A stretch of DNA of 45,618 nt from Xanthobacteraceae bacterium (lineage in GTDB: Bacteria; Pseudomonadota; Alphaproteobacteria; Rhizobiales; Xanthobacteraceae). The notes beneath the pieces are model-generated. The model made no database searches and was not told the DNA's origin. It saw only the letters and a list, made by a program, of their open reading frames with translations. The translations under genes and the position numbers were made by a program. This document shows, piece after piece, positions 36,337 to 45,618 of this stretch. Location: NCBI GenBank assembly GCA_028282095.1, contig JANQIP010000126.1:1-45618 (forward strand), given 5' to 3'. How positions within the stretch are numbered: position 1 is the first letter of the stretch; each line of letters begins with the position of its first letter.

Positions 36337-36891
36337 CTATACCTTCAGCGTCTCCACGGTCACGCTGCGATTGGTGTAGACGCAGATATCGGCGGCGATA
36401 TCCATAGCCCTGCGCACGATGGTCTCGCCATCGAGATCGGTGTCGAGCAATGCGCGCGCCGCAGCGAGGGCATAGTTTCCGCCCGATCCGATACCCATGA
36501 CGCCGTTCTCGGGCTCGAGCACGTCGCCGCTGCCGGTGAGCACCAGCGACACCTGCGCATCGGCGACGATCATCATCGCTTCGAGCCGGCGCAGGTAGCG
36601 GTCGGTCCGCCAGTCCTTGGCCAGTTCCACCGACGCCCGCATGAGCTGTCCGGGATACTGGTCAAGCTTGGCCTCCAGCCGTTCGAACAGCGTGAAGGCA
36701 TCCGCCGTCGCCCCGGCAAAGCCGCTGATCACGTCGCCTTTGGCGAGCCGGCGTACCTTCTTGGCGTTCGCCTTGAGGACGGTCTGGCCGAACGAGACCT
36801 GGCCATCACCGCCGACGGCGACGACGCCATTCTTTCGGACAGTGAGAATCGTGGTGCCGTGCCAGAGCCCGGCGGAGCTGTCTTGTCTCAA
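36337..36891 (-). CDS. hslV: HslV peptidase subunit of the HslVU protease
   Basis: About 184 residues from a TTG at 36891. HslV is the proteasome-beta-like peptidase; the mature enzyme starts at the Thr of [13 protein letters not shown] after removal of the propeptide. [48 protein letters not shown] and [20 protein letters not shown] are typical. No ATG lies near the expected start: the frame before WHGTT offers TTG 36891 (propeptide LRQDSSAGL, a normal length, with GAGG upstream) or GTG 36933. TTG fits family length best. The gene reads into hslU. Confidence 0.93.
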   Translation of the reverse strand: MRQDSSAGLWHGTTILTVRKNGVVAVGGDGQVSFGQTVLKANAKKVRRLAKGDVISGFAGATADAFTLFERLEAKLDQYPGQLMRASVELAKDWRTDRYLRRLEAMMIVADAQVSLVLTGSGDVLEPENGVMGIGSGGNYALAAARALLDTDLDGETIVRRAMDIAADICVYTNRSVTVETLKV

Positions 36892-37041
36892 TGGTGGAAC
36901 CTCGCGCCCGCGTGATGTAGGGACGGATGGCACGCAATGCAAATGCAACCCGGAGACTCTCCACGGGGAATCGCGGTTGGCTGCGGTAAAGATATGCGGA
37001 GCGAGGCGCGCAGCCCGGCGGTGCGACGACGGCATCGCGCC

Positions 37042-37758
37042 TCAAGCGTCCGGCGCAACGGCCTCCTGGTGGAAATCGCCGCAGACATGGGCGGCGCAGG
37101 CGGCGACAAGCGCCGGGTAAGCTTCGCGGAAGGCGGACAGAATCGTCTCGAACGGGACGTCACCATAGGTGCCGCGATCCCTGACATATTCCATGCGCCG
37201 GGCACCGGCGCGGTCATAGGCCTGGAACAGCGAGTCCTCGCGGCCATCGAAACCAAGGGGGGCAAGGCCCACGCGCCGACACAGATCGGCATCGAAAGCC
37301 GGCGTTGCCTTCACCCAGGTGCCGTCCACTTTGAGCTCGGTGTAGGAGTGCCAGATGAACATATCGGTTTTGGTGAGTTCATACAGTCGCGGCGATGTCA
37401 TGTGGTTGCGCACATCGGCATAGCCGACGCGGGCGGGGATGCCGATCGCGCGGGCGCAGGCGGCGAGCAGCGCTGCTTTGCCAACGCAGAAACCGCGGCC
37501 AAGGGCAAGGACGCTGCTCGCCCGATAAGTCGCCGGATCGGTGAAGTCCACGTAAGGATCGTAGACGATGCGATCGCGAACCGCGAGATAGAGCGCAACC
37601 ACGCGGCCAACCTCGCCATCATCGACATGCTCGGTCATGCTGCGCGCAAACGCGTGGATCGCCGGGCTGTCGCAATCGATGAACGGGCTCTGCCTCAGAT
37701 ACTCGACGTCACTAGGCATGAAAAAATCCGACTGTTGGAGAGACGTAATCCGGCTCAT
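37042..37758 (-). CDS. Transglutaminase-like domain protein
   Basis: 238 residues. The transglutaminase-like core has the Cys-His-Asp triad: Cys91 in GRGFCVGKAALLAACARAIGIPAR, His137 in IWHSYTELKVDGTWVKATP, and Asp156 in PAFD. Such bacterial proteins are usually cysteine proteases or peptidoglycan/protein modifying enzymes; there is no signal peptide, so it is probably cytoplasmic. A start at Met14 (37719) is possible. It is upstream of hslV in the same direction, with a 150-bp gap. Confidence 0.88.
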   Translation of the reverse strand: MSRITSLQQSDFFMPSDVEYLRQSPFIDCDSPAIHAFARSMTEHVDDGEVGRVVALYLAVRDRIVYDPYVDFTDPATYRASSVLALGRGFCVGKAALLAACARAIGIPARVGYADVRNHMTSPRLYELTKTDMFIWHSYTELKVDGTWVKATPAFDADLCRRVGLAPLGFDGREDSLFQAYDRAGARRMEYVRDRGTYGDVPFETILSAFREAYPALVAACAAHVCGDFHQEAVAPDA

Positions 37759-38129
37759 CCCAGACTATCCACCAATGCAGAGCAAATCCGAGAGAACGCG
37801 ACCACAACCCCATATGCACCTGGGACAAGCGGGCGGACTATAGGCGATCGCCATTGCCTTGGCGAGCGGTTGGAGCGGGCCTGAGCATGATCCCGAGACG
37901 TCGGCAGGTTCTTTTTTCGGACGAGACCACGCGAGAAAATGGGCGACACGAATGCACGATGCGGCAAGTCAGGAGATACGCGACCGCCTGACCGGACGCG
38001 TCGAGGCCGGCACGCACCGCAAGACGCGGCGAGCGCAGCTCATATCGATTGAGTTGTGAAAGTTCTCAAGCTAATCCGACGGATTGCGCTGCAAGACCCG
38101 GCCTGCCGGTCAGCGCCTTTCCATGCGTG
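37759..38129. other. Gene-free 371-bp gap with one A repeat
   Basis: A worn A palindrome (37883-37940) is the only recognisable element. The rest, which must contain the promoter of the transglutaminase-like gene, shows nothing distinctive. Confidence 0.55.
37883..37940 (+). repeat. Degenerate RIME-like A palindrome
   Basis: GAGCATGATCCCGAGACGTC with inverse arm TTTTTTCGGACGAGACCACG and a GCGAGAAAA tail, the same tail type as in the tandem array at the right end. Confidence 0.6.
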
Positions 38130-38507
38130 TCATTTACGCTCCAGTTGCTGCCACCATTTCTTCAGATGGCCGGACAGGGCGAGCGCGCCGATCGAGATCA
38201 CAGCGACCGGAATCAGGAACAGGATGAAGCCGAGTGCAAAAAGCAAAATCGCCGCGCCGGCAAGGCCAAGCAGCGTGAGAACGACCCCCATGGTGAAGGG
38301 GCCCGGCGGCTTGAATGTACGATAATGTGTGCGCCCGTGCTCATCGACCGTGATGAAGACCGCGGAGTTGGCCGAATCTTCGCGGGCGTCGTCAAAAGGT
38401 GAGCGCGCATTGGGTTGCCCGCGCGGGTCGCCGGGCGAGAAGATCTCCGGCTCGGAGCGCGGCTGTTCGGGCGGCGGACGGTCAGCGGGCTTGTTGCTCA
38501 TAGACAC
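38130..38507 (-). CDS. Small integral membrane protein, function unknown
   Basis: 125 residues. A Pro/Arg/Glu-rich cytosolic N-terminus, the segment AVFITVDEHGRTHYRTFKPPGPF, then a hydrophobic hairpin (MGVVLTLLGLAGAAILLFAL, GFILFLIPVAVISIGALAL) and a basic end HLKKWWQQLERK. Two membrane passes are likely. I recall similar proteins in Hyphomicrobiales annotated as hypothetical. No operon partner is evident. Confidence 0.8.
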   Translation of the reverse strand: MSMSNKPADRPPPEQPRSEPEIFSPGDPRGQPNARSPFDDAREDSANSAVFITVDEHGRTHYRTFKPPGPFTMGVVLTLLGLAGAAILLFALGFILFLIPVAVISIGALALSGHLKKWWQQLERK

Positions 38508-38748
38508 AATGTAAGCGTGCCGCAGGAAATGGCCAGGGGACGGTCACCCGCGGATGACGAATTCAAGACGATTTCCATTCTCGATGCTTCATTCTCATTC
38601 ACATCAAGCGTTCGACGCCACCGCCGCCGTTCGAAAGAAAGCCGACAGCGCTTCAGCGTTGCCGCGCCGCAATCCCGATACTGACACCAACGCCCGGCAA
38701 GCAGACCAAGCCAGGGTTCAGGACCCACCAATCTACGGGTTCGCGCCG

Positions 38749-38802
38749 GCAAAAAAGCCGGCAGGCTTTTCGGACAAGATCACGCGACCAAACAAAGAGA
38801 AG
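38749..38802 (+). repeat. Partial RIME-like A palindrome
   Basis: GCAAAAAAGCCGGCAGGC then TTTTCGGACAAGATCACGCG and a GACCAAACAAAGAGAAG tail; the left arm is eroded. It abuts the 3' end of the cupin gene and occupies the right side of the 38508-38803 gap, which is otherwise featureless. Confidence 0.65.
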
Positions 38803-38803
38803 T

Positions 38804-39157
38804 CTAAACAAGTTTTCGGGCGGACGCAGTATTCGGATCACCCGTATTCGGCGTGCCGGTGGGCTCAATGAGGAGGATGTGGGCTTCTTGCCGCGCAACC
38901 GGCCGATGCTCGACGCCTTTAGGGACGACGAACATCTCTCCCGCGTTCAAGGTGACCGTCTGATCCCTCATCTCGATATCAACGCGTCCCTTGAGAACCA
39001 AAAAGAAATCGTCGGTGTCCGGATGTGAGTGCCAATTGAATTCGCCCTCAACCTTCACGACCATGATGTCGTGACCATTGAACTCAGAGACGGTTCGCGG
39101 CGACCAGCGCTCATCGAATGTTGCCAGCTTCTGCTCAAGGTTTATGGCTTCAGCCAT
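38804..39157 (-). CDS. Single-domain cupin protein
   Basis: 117 residues. Small beta-barrel with the two cupin motifs: EGEFNWHSHPDTDDFFLVLKG (His43, His45, acidic 49/50) and GEMFVVPKGVEHRPVA (His84), which would hold a divalent metal. The enzymatic role is not predictable; similar small cupins include mannose-6-phosphate-isomerase-like and dioxygenase-like proteins. It lies 140 bp downstream of secA in the same direction. Confidence 0.87.
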   Translation of the reverse strand: MAEAINLEQKLATFDERWSPRTVSEFNGHDIMVVKVEGEFNWHSHPDTDDFFLVLKGRVDIEMRDQTVTLNAGEMFVVPKGVEHRPVARQEAHILLIEPTGTPNTGDPNTASARKLV

Positions 39158-39297
39158 TTTGGCTCTCCGTCTTCTTGTTCATAATCTGCCGCACAGTCGT
39201 CCACGATTAACGGGACGACGAGGGGCACGAAGGAGCCGGAGAGGCCATCGAGGGCGGGTGTCGTCATAGGTTAGCCGCGACCGGCGAGCGGTTTGAA

Positions 39298-42114
<2,817 letters not shown>

Positions 42115-42130
42115 GCCGGAATCCTTTCCC

Positions 42131-42336
42131 TAGAGCGCGATGGCTTCGCCTTGAATCGATCGCGCTCTTCTTCTCTTTGTTATGTCGCATGATCTTGTCC
42201 GAAAAGTCTGCCAGTTCTTCGGGATCATGCTGCAAGGCGCGATGGCTTCAGGTCGAATCAACCGCGCTCTCTCTTTCACTAGGTTTGATCGCATGATCAT
42301 ATCCGAAAAATCTGCCAACTCTTCAGGGATCTTGCC
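42131..42336 (-). repeat. Two tandem D-A RIME-like units
   Basis: Each unit is about 101-105 bp: a D module (GCGCGATGGCTTC... AATC ...CGCGCTCT), a CTCTTTGT-like or CTCTTTCAC link, and an A palindrome (GCATGATC, TCCGAAAAAGT-like arms). The units differ at many positions, so the duplication is not recent or is being eroded. Confidence 0.75.
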
Positions 42337-42643
42337 CACGCCCCGCTCAGCAGATGGCGCATCAACCGGAGAGTCGACGCGGCCGGCAACGCGTCCCGCC
42401 CCGATGAGAGGCGGAGTTCGCGCTATCTGTTCGATAATTCTCGCATTATCCGAGACAAGCCAGTTCCCATTTCGCCGGAAAACGCTCCCGGCCTCGTCCG
42501 CACGCATTCCCGTCCAACCTGCGGTTCGGGTCAAGGAGACGAGATAACGACGTCCTATGGATGCACCGGCGGGTGGTCGAGAGATAGGAGGGGGTCCAAG
42601 GCTTGTCAATCGGCGCTTGCCGCAATCATGCCGTGCTTGCCGA

Positions 42644-42750
42644 CTAGAGCGTGATCCCGAAAAGTCGGCAGACTTTTCGGACAAGATCATGCGACCAAAC
42701 AAAAAGATAGGGAGTGCGATCGATTCAACCTGAAGCGATCCTGCTCCAGA
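42644..42750 (+). repeat. RIME-like A-D repeat
   Basis: CTAGAGCGTGATCCCGAAAAG, inverse arm CTTTTCGGACAAGATCATGC, tail GACCAAACAAAAAGATAGGG, and D module (GTGCGATCGATTCAACCTGA, GCGATCCTGCTCCAG). Opposite orientation to the two units on its left, and 88 bp upstream of the PPIase start. Confidence 0.8.
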
Positions 42751-42838
42751 CCCGACGCCGGCGCCAAGGGCGGAGCTGCGCATTGCGATGCGCATCCCTA
42801 TCTCCGTCAGGCAGAAAGCCCCGTTTCAAGGACCAGTA

Positions 42839-43822
42839 ATGATCACGCCACCGCCTGTCCTTTCGTCTCAAGCCATTGGTTTAGGCTCGTTTCGTCGCGC
42901 CGGCCTTTGCGCCATGGTCGCGCTTGCCATCGCCGCTGCCAGTGCTGCCGGCAGTGCCGCATCGGCCCAGACCCCGGCCGCCGACCCGGTCGTCGCCAAA
43001 GTCAACGGCACCGAGGTTCGGCAGAGCGATCTTGATCTCGCCGAAGAGGATGTCGGGCAGACCATCCCGGCGGGCACCGAGGATGCCAAACGCGACTGGT
43101 TGGTCAACTATGTGGCCGACATGCTGATCCTCGCCGCGCAGGCGGAAAAGGCCAAGATGCAGGACAGTGCCGATTTCAAGCGCCGGCTCGACTACGAGCG
43201 CAACAAGGTGCTGATGGAGCTGCTCCTGCGCGACACCGCGGAGAAGGCACTGACGCCCGAGGCGATGCGCAAAGTCTATGACGAGGCGATCAAGCAGATG
43301 GCCGACGAGCAGGAGGTGCGGGCCCGCCATATCCTGTTCCGTGTCGCCGACGCCAATGACGCCAAAGCGAGCAAAGAGGCGGAAAAAAAAGCCAAGGCGA
43401 CGCTCGCCCGGGTGAAGAAGGGGGAGGATTTCGCCGCGCTCGCCAAGGATTTGACCGACGATCCGCCGGGCAAGCAGGACGGCGGTGATCTCGGCTATTT
43501 CACCAAGGACCAGATGGTTCCCGAATTCTCCGAGGTCGCGTTCAAGCTGAACAAGGGCGAGGTGTCCGAGCCCGTGAAGACCGCATTCGGCTGGCACCTC
43601 ATCAAGGTTGAGGACAAGCGCAAGCGGCAGGCGCCCAAACTCGAAGAGGTCAAGGGTCAGATCGAGACCTTCGTCACGCGCAAAGCGCAAATCGATCTGT
43701 TGAACAAGCTGCGGGCGGAAGCGAAGATCGAGCGCCTCGACAAGCCGGAAGCCAAACCTGCGGCGGACAAACCGGCCGCCGCGCCCTCGGATAAGCCCGC
43801 CACCGAGCCTAAGAAGAATTGA
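42839..43822 (+). CDS. Periplasmic parvulin-type peptidyl-prolyl isomerase
   Basis: 327 residues. A signal peptide (FRRAGLCAMVALAIAAASAAGSAASAQ) is followed by a SurA-like N-terminal helical region with VVAKVNGTEVRQSDLDLAEE, and a PpiC rotamase domain at about 160-252 (EVRARHILFRV, AALAKDLTDDPPGKQDGGDLGYF, VKTAFGWHLIKVED). The C-terminal tail is Lys/Pro/Ala-rich. It should assist folding of exported proteins, which fits its place next to secA. The ATG at 42839 with AAGGA upstream is preferred over 42788. secA-PPIase-argJ is a common rhizobial order. Confidence 0.93.
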   Translation: MITPPPVLSSQAIGLGSFRRAGLCAMVALAIAAASAAGSAASAQTPAADPVVAKVNGTEVRQSDLDLAEEDVGQTIPAGTEDAKRDWLVNYVADMLILAAQAEKAKMQDSADFKRRLDYERNKVLMELLLRDTAEKALTPEAMRKVYDEAIKQMADEQEVRARHILFRVADANDAKASKEAEKKAKATLARVKKGEDFAALAKDLTDDPPGKQDGGDLGYFTKDQMVPEFSEVAFKLNKGEVSEPVKTAFGWHLIKVEDKRKRQAPKLEEVKGQIETFVTRKAQIDLLNKLRAEAKIERLDKPEAKPAADKPAAAPSDKPATEPKKN

Positions 43823-43938
43823 TCGCCGGTTACCGGCCGAGCATTCTGCTGACTGCCAAAAATGGGGTAGGCGAAGGCGCGCAAGGCGCGCCGTGCCCCC
43901 ATGATCAAGGCCGCAGGGCATAGGCGAGGGCATCCTGC

Positions 43939-44063
43939 CTAGTGTTTCCTTCTCTGATGGTCCGACCCCGGACCGTCAGGTAAGAAACACTAGCTAATCC
44001 GATGCTTTGTGATGCGGCACCAACACAATGAGACGGGCTCAAGCGTTGGTGCCGCATCACCAG
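43939..44063 (+). repeat. 125-bp BC element, B-C orientation
   Basis: Begins CTAGTG (43939); palindrome B (CTGATGGTCCGA/CCCGGACCGTCAG); linker CTAATCCGATGCTTTGT; palindrome C (GGCACCAAC/GTTGGTGCC); ends CACCAG, one base off CACTAG. It ends 17 bp before the argJ start, so it forms most of the argJ leader. Confidence 0.82.
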
Positions 44064-44080
44064 GATAATAATCTCTTGCC

Positions 44081-45322
44081 ATGACCACCGCCGTCTCCCC
44101 GCTTGCGCCGCCGCGCTTTCCGCAGATGCCGGAGGTTCCCGGCGTGCGTCTTGCGACCGCGGCGGCGGGCATCCACTATCCGGGCCGCACCGACGTCCTG
44201 CTGGTTCTGCTCGACAAAGGAACCGGCATTGCCGGTGTGTTCACCCGTTCGAAATGCCCATCCGCACCGGTCGACTGGTGCCGGACCCGGCTCAAGGCGG
44301 GACGCGCGCGGGCGCTGGTCGTCAATTCGGGCAATGCCAATGCGTTTACCGGCAAATCCGGGCGCGAGGCGACGAAACTCACGGCCGAGATCACGGCCGA
44401 GGTAGCGGAATGCCGGCGCGGCGAGGTGTTTCTCGCCTCGACCGGCGTGATCGGCGAGCCGCTCGATGCCGGCAAGTTCACCCCGGTCATGGACGAGCTC
44501 GTGCAGACGGCGGCGCCGGGTCAATGGCAGGCGGCGGCACAGGCGATCATGACCACGGACACCTTTCCCAAAGGTGCCGCAGCGGTCGTCCGGCTCGACG
44601 ACGTTCCCGTCACCATCTGCGGCATCGCCAAGGGTGCGGGCATGATCGCGCCCGACATGGCGACCATGCTCGCCTTCGTGTTCACCGATGCGCCCATCGC
44701 CACCCCCGTCCTGCAAGACCTGCTCACGCGGGGCGTTACCGATACGTTCAATGCGGTCACGGTCGATGGCGATACCTCGACCTCGGATACGCTGCTCGCC
44801 TTCGCAACGGGCGCGGCGGCCGCCCACGGCGTCGCGAAGATCACCCGCGCCGGCGATTCCAGGCTAGCTCCGTTTCGCAAGGCCTTCGATTCGGTGCTTG
44901 CGAACCTCGCTGAGCAGGTTGCCCGGGACGGCGAGGGCGCCCGCAAGCTCGTCGAGGTCATTGTCGAGGGGGCGGCTTCCAAGCGGGCGGCACGCCGGAT
45001 CGCGCTCTCGATCGCCAATTCGCCGCTCGTTAAGACGGCGATCGCCGGCGAGGATGCAAACTGGGGGCGCGTGGTGATGGCGGTCGGCAAGGCCGGCGAA
45101 CGAGCCGATCGCGACAGGCTTTCGATCTGGTTCGGCGGCATCCGGGTCGCCCGCAAGGGCGAGCGCGACCCGGACTACGATGAAGATGCCGTCTCGGCGA
45201 TCATGAAACGCCCGGAAATCGCGATCAGGGTCGATCTCGGCCTCGGCAAAGGCCGCGACCGGATCCTGACCTGCGACCTCACCAAGGACTATATCGCGAT
45301 CAACGCCGACTATCGGTCCTGA
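44081..45322 (+). CDS. argJ: Ornithine acetyltransferase / N-acetylglutamate synthase ArgJ
   Basis: 413 residues. It transfers acetyl from N-acetylornithine to glutamate, recycling acetyl groups in arginine synthesis; some ArgJ also use acetyl-CoA. The precursor self-cleaves at Ala-Thr in PDMATMLAF, making Thr195 the nucleophile of the beta chain; KGAGMIAP just before it is the family signature. [12 protein letters not shown] near 80 and [14 protein letters not shown] near the end are conserved. A mobile repeat lies in the leader and a tandem array starts right after the stop codon. Confidence 0.97.
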   Translation: MTTAVSPLAPPRFPQMPEVPGVRLATAAAGIHYPGRTDVLLVLLDKGTGIAGVFTRSKCPSAPVDWCRTRLKAGRARALVVNSGNANAFTGKSGREATKLTAEITAEVAECRRGEVFLASTGVIGEPLDAGKFTPVMDELVQTAAPGQWQAAAQAIMTTDTFPKGAAAVVRLDDVPVTICGIAKGAGMIAPDMATMLAFVFTDAPIATPVLQDLLTRGVTDTFNAVTVDGDTSTSDTLLAFATGAAAAHGVAKITRAGDSRLAPFRKAFDSVLANLAEQVARDGEGARKLVEVIVEGAASKRAARRIALSIANSPLVKTAIAGEDANWGRVVMAVGKAGERADRDRLSIWFGGIRVARKGERDPDYDEDAVSAIMKRPEIAIRVDLGLGKGRDRILTCDLTKDYIAINADYRS

Positions 45323-45618
45323 GCATGATCCCGAAAAATTGGCAGACTTTTCGGACAAGATCATGCGAGAAAGCAAAAAACATGATCCCGAAAAGTTGGC
45401 AGACTTTTCGGACAAGATCATGCGAGAAAGCAAAGAACATGATCCCGAAAAGCTGGCAGACTCTTCGGACAAGATCATGCGAGAAAGCGAAAAACATGAT
45501 CGCGAAAAGCTGGCAGACTCTTCGGACAAGATCATGCGAGAAAGCGAAAAACATGATCGCGAAAAACCGCAGACTTTTCCGACAAGATCATGCGAGAAAG
45601 CGAAAAACATGATCGCGA
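45323..45618 (+). repeat. 57-bp tandem array of A palindromes
   Basis: CATGATC recurs at 45324, 45381, 45438, 45495, 45552 and 45608: four exact 57-bp steps, one of 56, then the window ends inside the sixth unit. Each unit is a head-to-tail A palindrome (GATCCCGAAAAG-type arm, CTTTTCGGACAAGATCATGC) plus a GAGAAAGCAAAAAA spacer. Units drift stepwise: CTCTTCGG occurs in 3 and 4, AAGCGAAAAA in 3 to 5, and GATCGCGA in 4 to 6. This indicates local unit-by-unit duplication. It follows the argJ stop directly. Confidence 0.93.

Larger units (their letters stand above)
42115..42838. other. Repeat-rich divergent promoter region of secA and the PPIase gene
   Basis: 724 bp without a credible gene. It contains two tandem D-A units (42131-42231, 42236-42336), an isolated E piece (about 42460-42487, TTCCCATTTCGCCGGAAAAC) and an A-D unit in the opposite orientation (42644-42750). 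Promoters of secA and of the PPIase gene must lie among them. Confidence 0.7.

Noticed and set aside
36100..36915. Plus-strand open frame over the hslV region
   Set aside because: It starts in a BC repeat and then runs antisense to hslV.
42130..42795. 221-codon minus-strand frame upstream of secA
   Set aside because: Its translation is made almost wholly of repeat-encoded phrases (such as ILSEKSADFSGS), typical of spurious calls across palindromic repeats.
44864..45612. Open frames on both strands through the tandem array, with 19-residue repeats
   Set aside because: They exist because the period is a multiple of three; there is no ribosome-binding site or independent support, and one strand runs antisense into argJ.
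45323..45618. Right-end repeat array as a possible CRISPR
   Set aside because: Units are contiguous 57-bp copies without unique spacers, and each is a near-perfect palindrome also found dispersed; there are no cas genes.

Overview
This window is high-G+C chromosomal DNA from an alphaproteobacterium, almost certainly of the order Hyphomicrobiales (Rhizobiales). Three things point there: the gene neighbourhoods (hemE next to a PpsR-type gene, maf-coaE-dnaQ, secB, Tim44-like, mltA, smr, hslVU; secA-PPIase-argJ; ispH-thrB-rnhA; penicillin-binding-protein-activator-like lipoprotein, rsmI, yraN, gshB), a trcR (DUF1013) gene, and many short palindromic intergenic repeats that resemble the mosaic elements known from rhizobia. 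I cannot name a genus. No rRNA, tRNA, CRISPR array, prophage or complete insertion sequence was seen.

Layout. 1-5.1 kb: yifB and gshB, separated by two back-to-back toxin-antitoxin modules (an Xre/RES pair and a VapBC pair). 5.2-9.9 kb: a DUF2237 gene, a decayed gshB fragment, arsC, yraN-rsmI, a lipoprotein related to penicillin-binding-protein activators, and a small secreted protein. 10.0-15.1 kb: an hsp20 gene behind a ROSE-like RNA thermometer, a hydrolase-fold protein lacking its nucleophile, trcR, then ispH-thrB-rnhA. 15.1-17.6 kb: a repeat island, a soluble chemoreceptor, and an AT-rich patch with two possible small membrane proteins. 17.6-29.7 kb: the replication-origin neighbourhood, with mnmG, mnmE, rho and hemE reading left and ppsR, maf, coaE and dnaQ reading right from a 339-bp hemE-ppsR gap that is the likely oriC. 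Two perfect parS centromere sites flank mnmE. 29.8-38.5 kb: secB, Tim44-like, mltA, smr, an NTF2-like gene, hslVU, a transglutaminase-like protein and a small membrane protein. 38.8-45.6 kb: a cupin, secA, a periplasmic PPIase, argJ and a 57-bp tandem palindrome array that runs off the end.

How it works together. Most genes are housekeeping: tRNA modification (mnmE, mnmG), transcription (rho, trcR), protein export and folding (secA, secB, PPIase), ATP-dependent proteolysis (hslVU), heat shock (hsp20), heme (hemE), isoprenoid (ispH), threonine (thrB), arginine (argJ), CoA (coaE) and glutathione (gshB) synthesis, DNA replication and repair (rnhA, dnaQ), and murein turnover (mltA).

Most of the novelty is between genes. 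At least three short-repeat families are present: a RIME-like palindrome (A) with linked modules D and E; a 125-bp element bounded by CTAGTG and CACTAG that carries two palindromes (BC); and generic rhizobial hairpins after rnhA. Several expected neighbours are missing where they usually lie: rsmG-parA-parB after mnmG, aroE between maf and coaE, and fxsA near secB.
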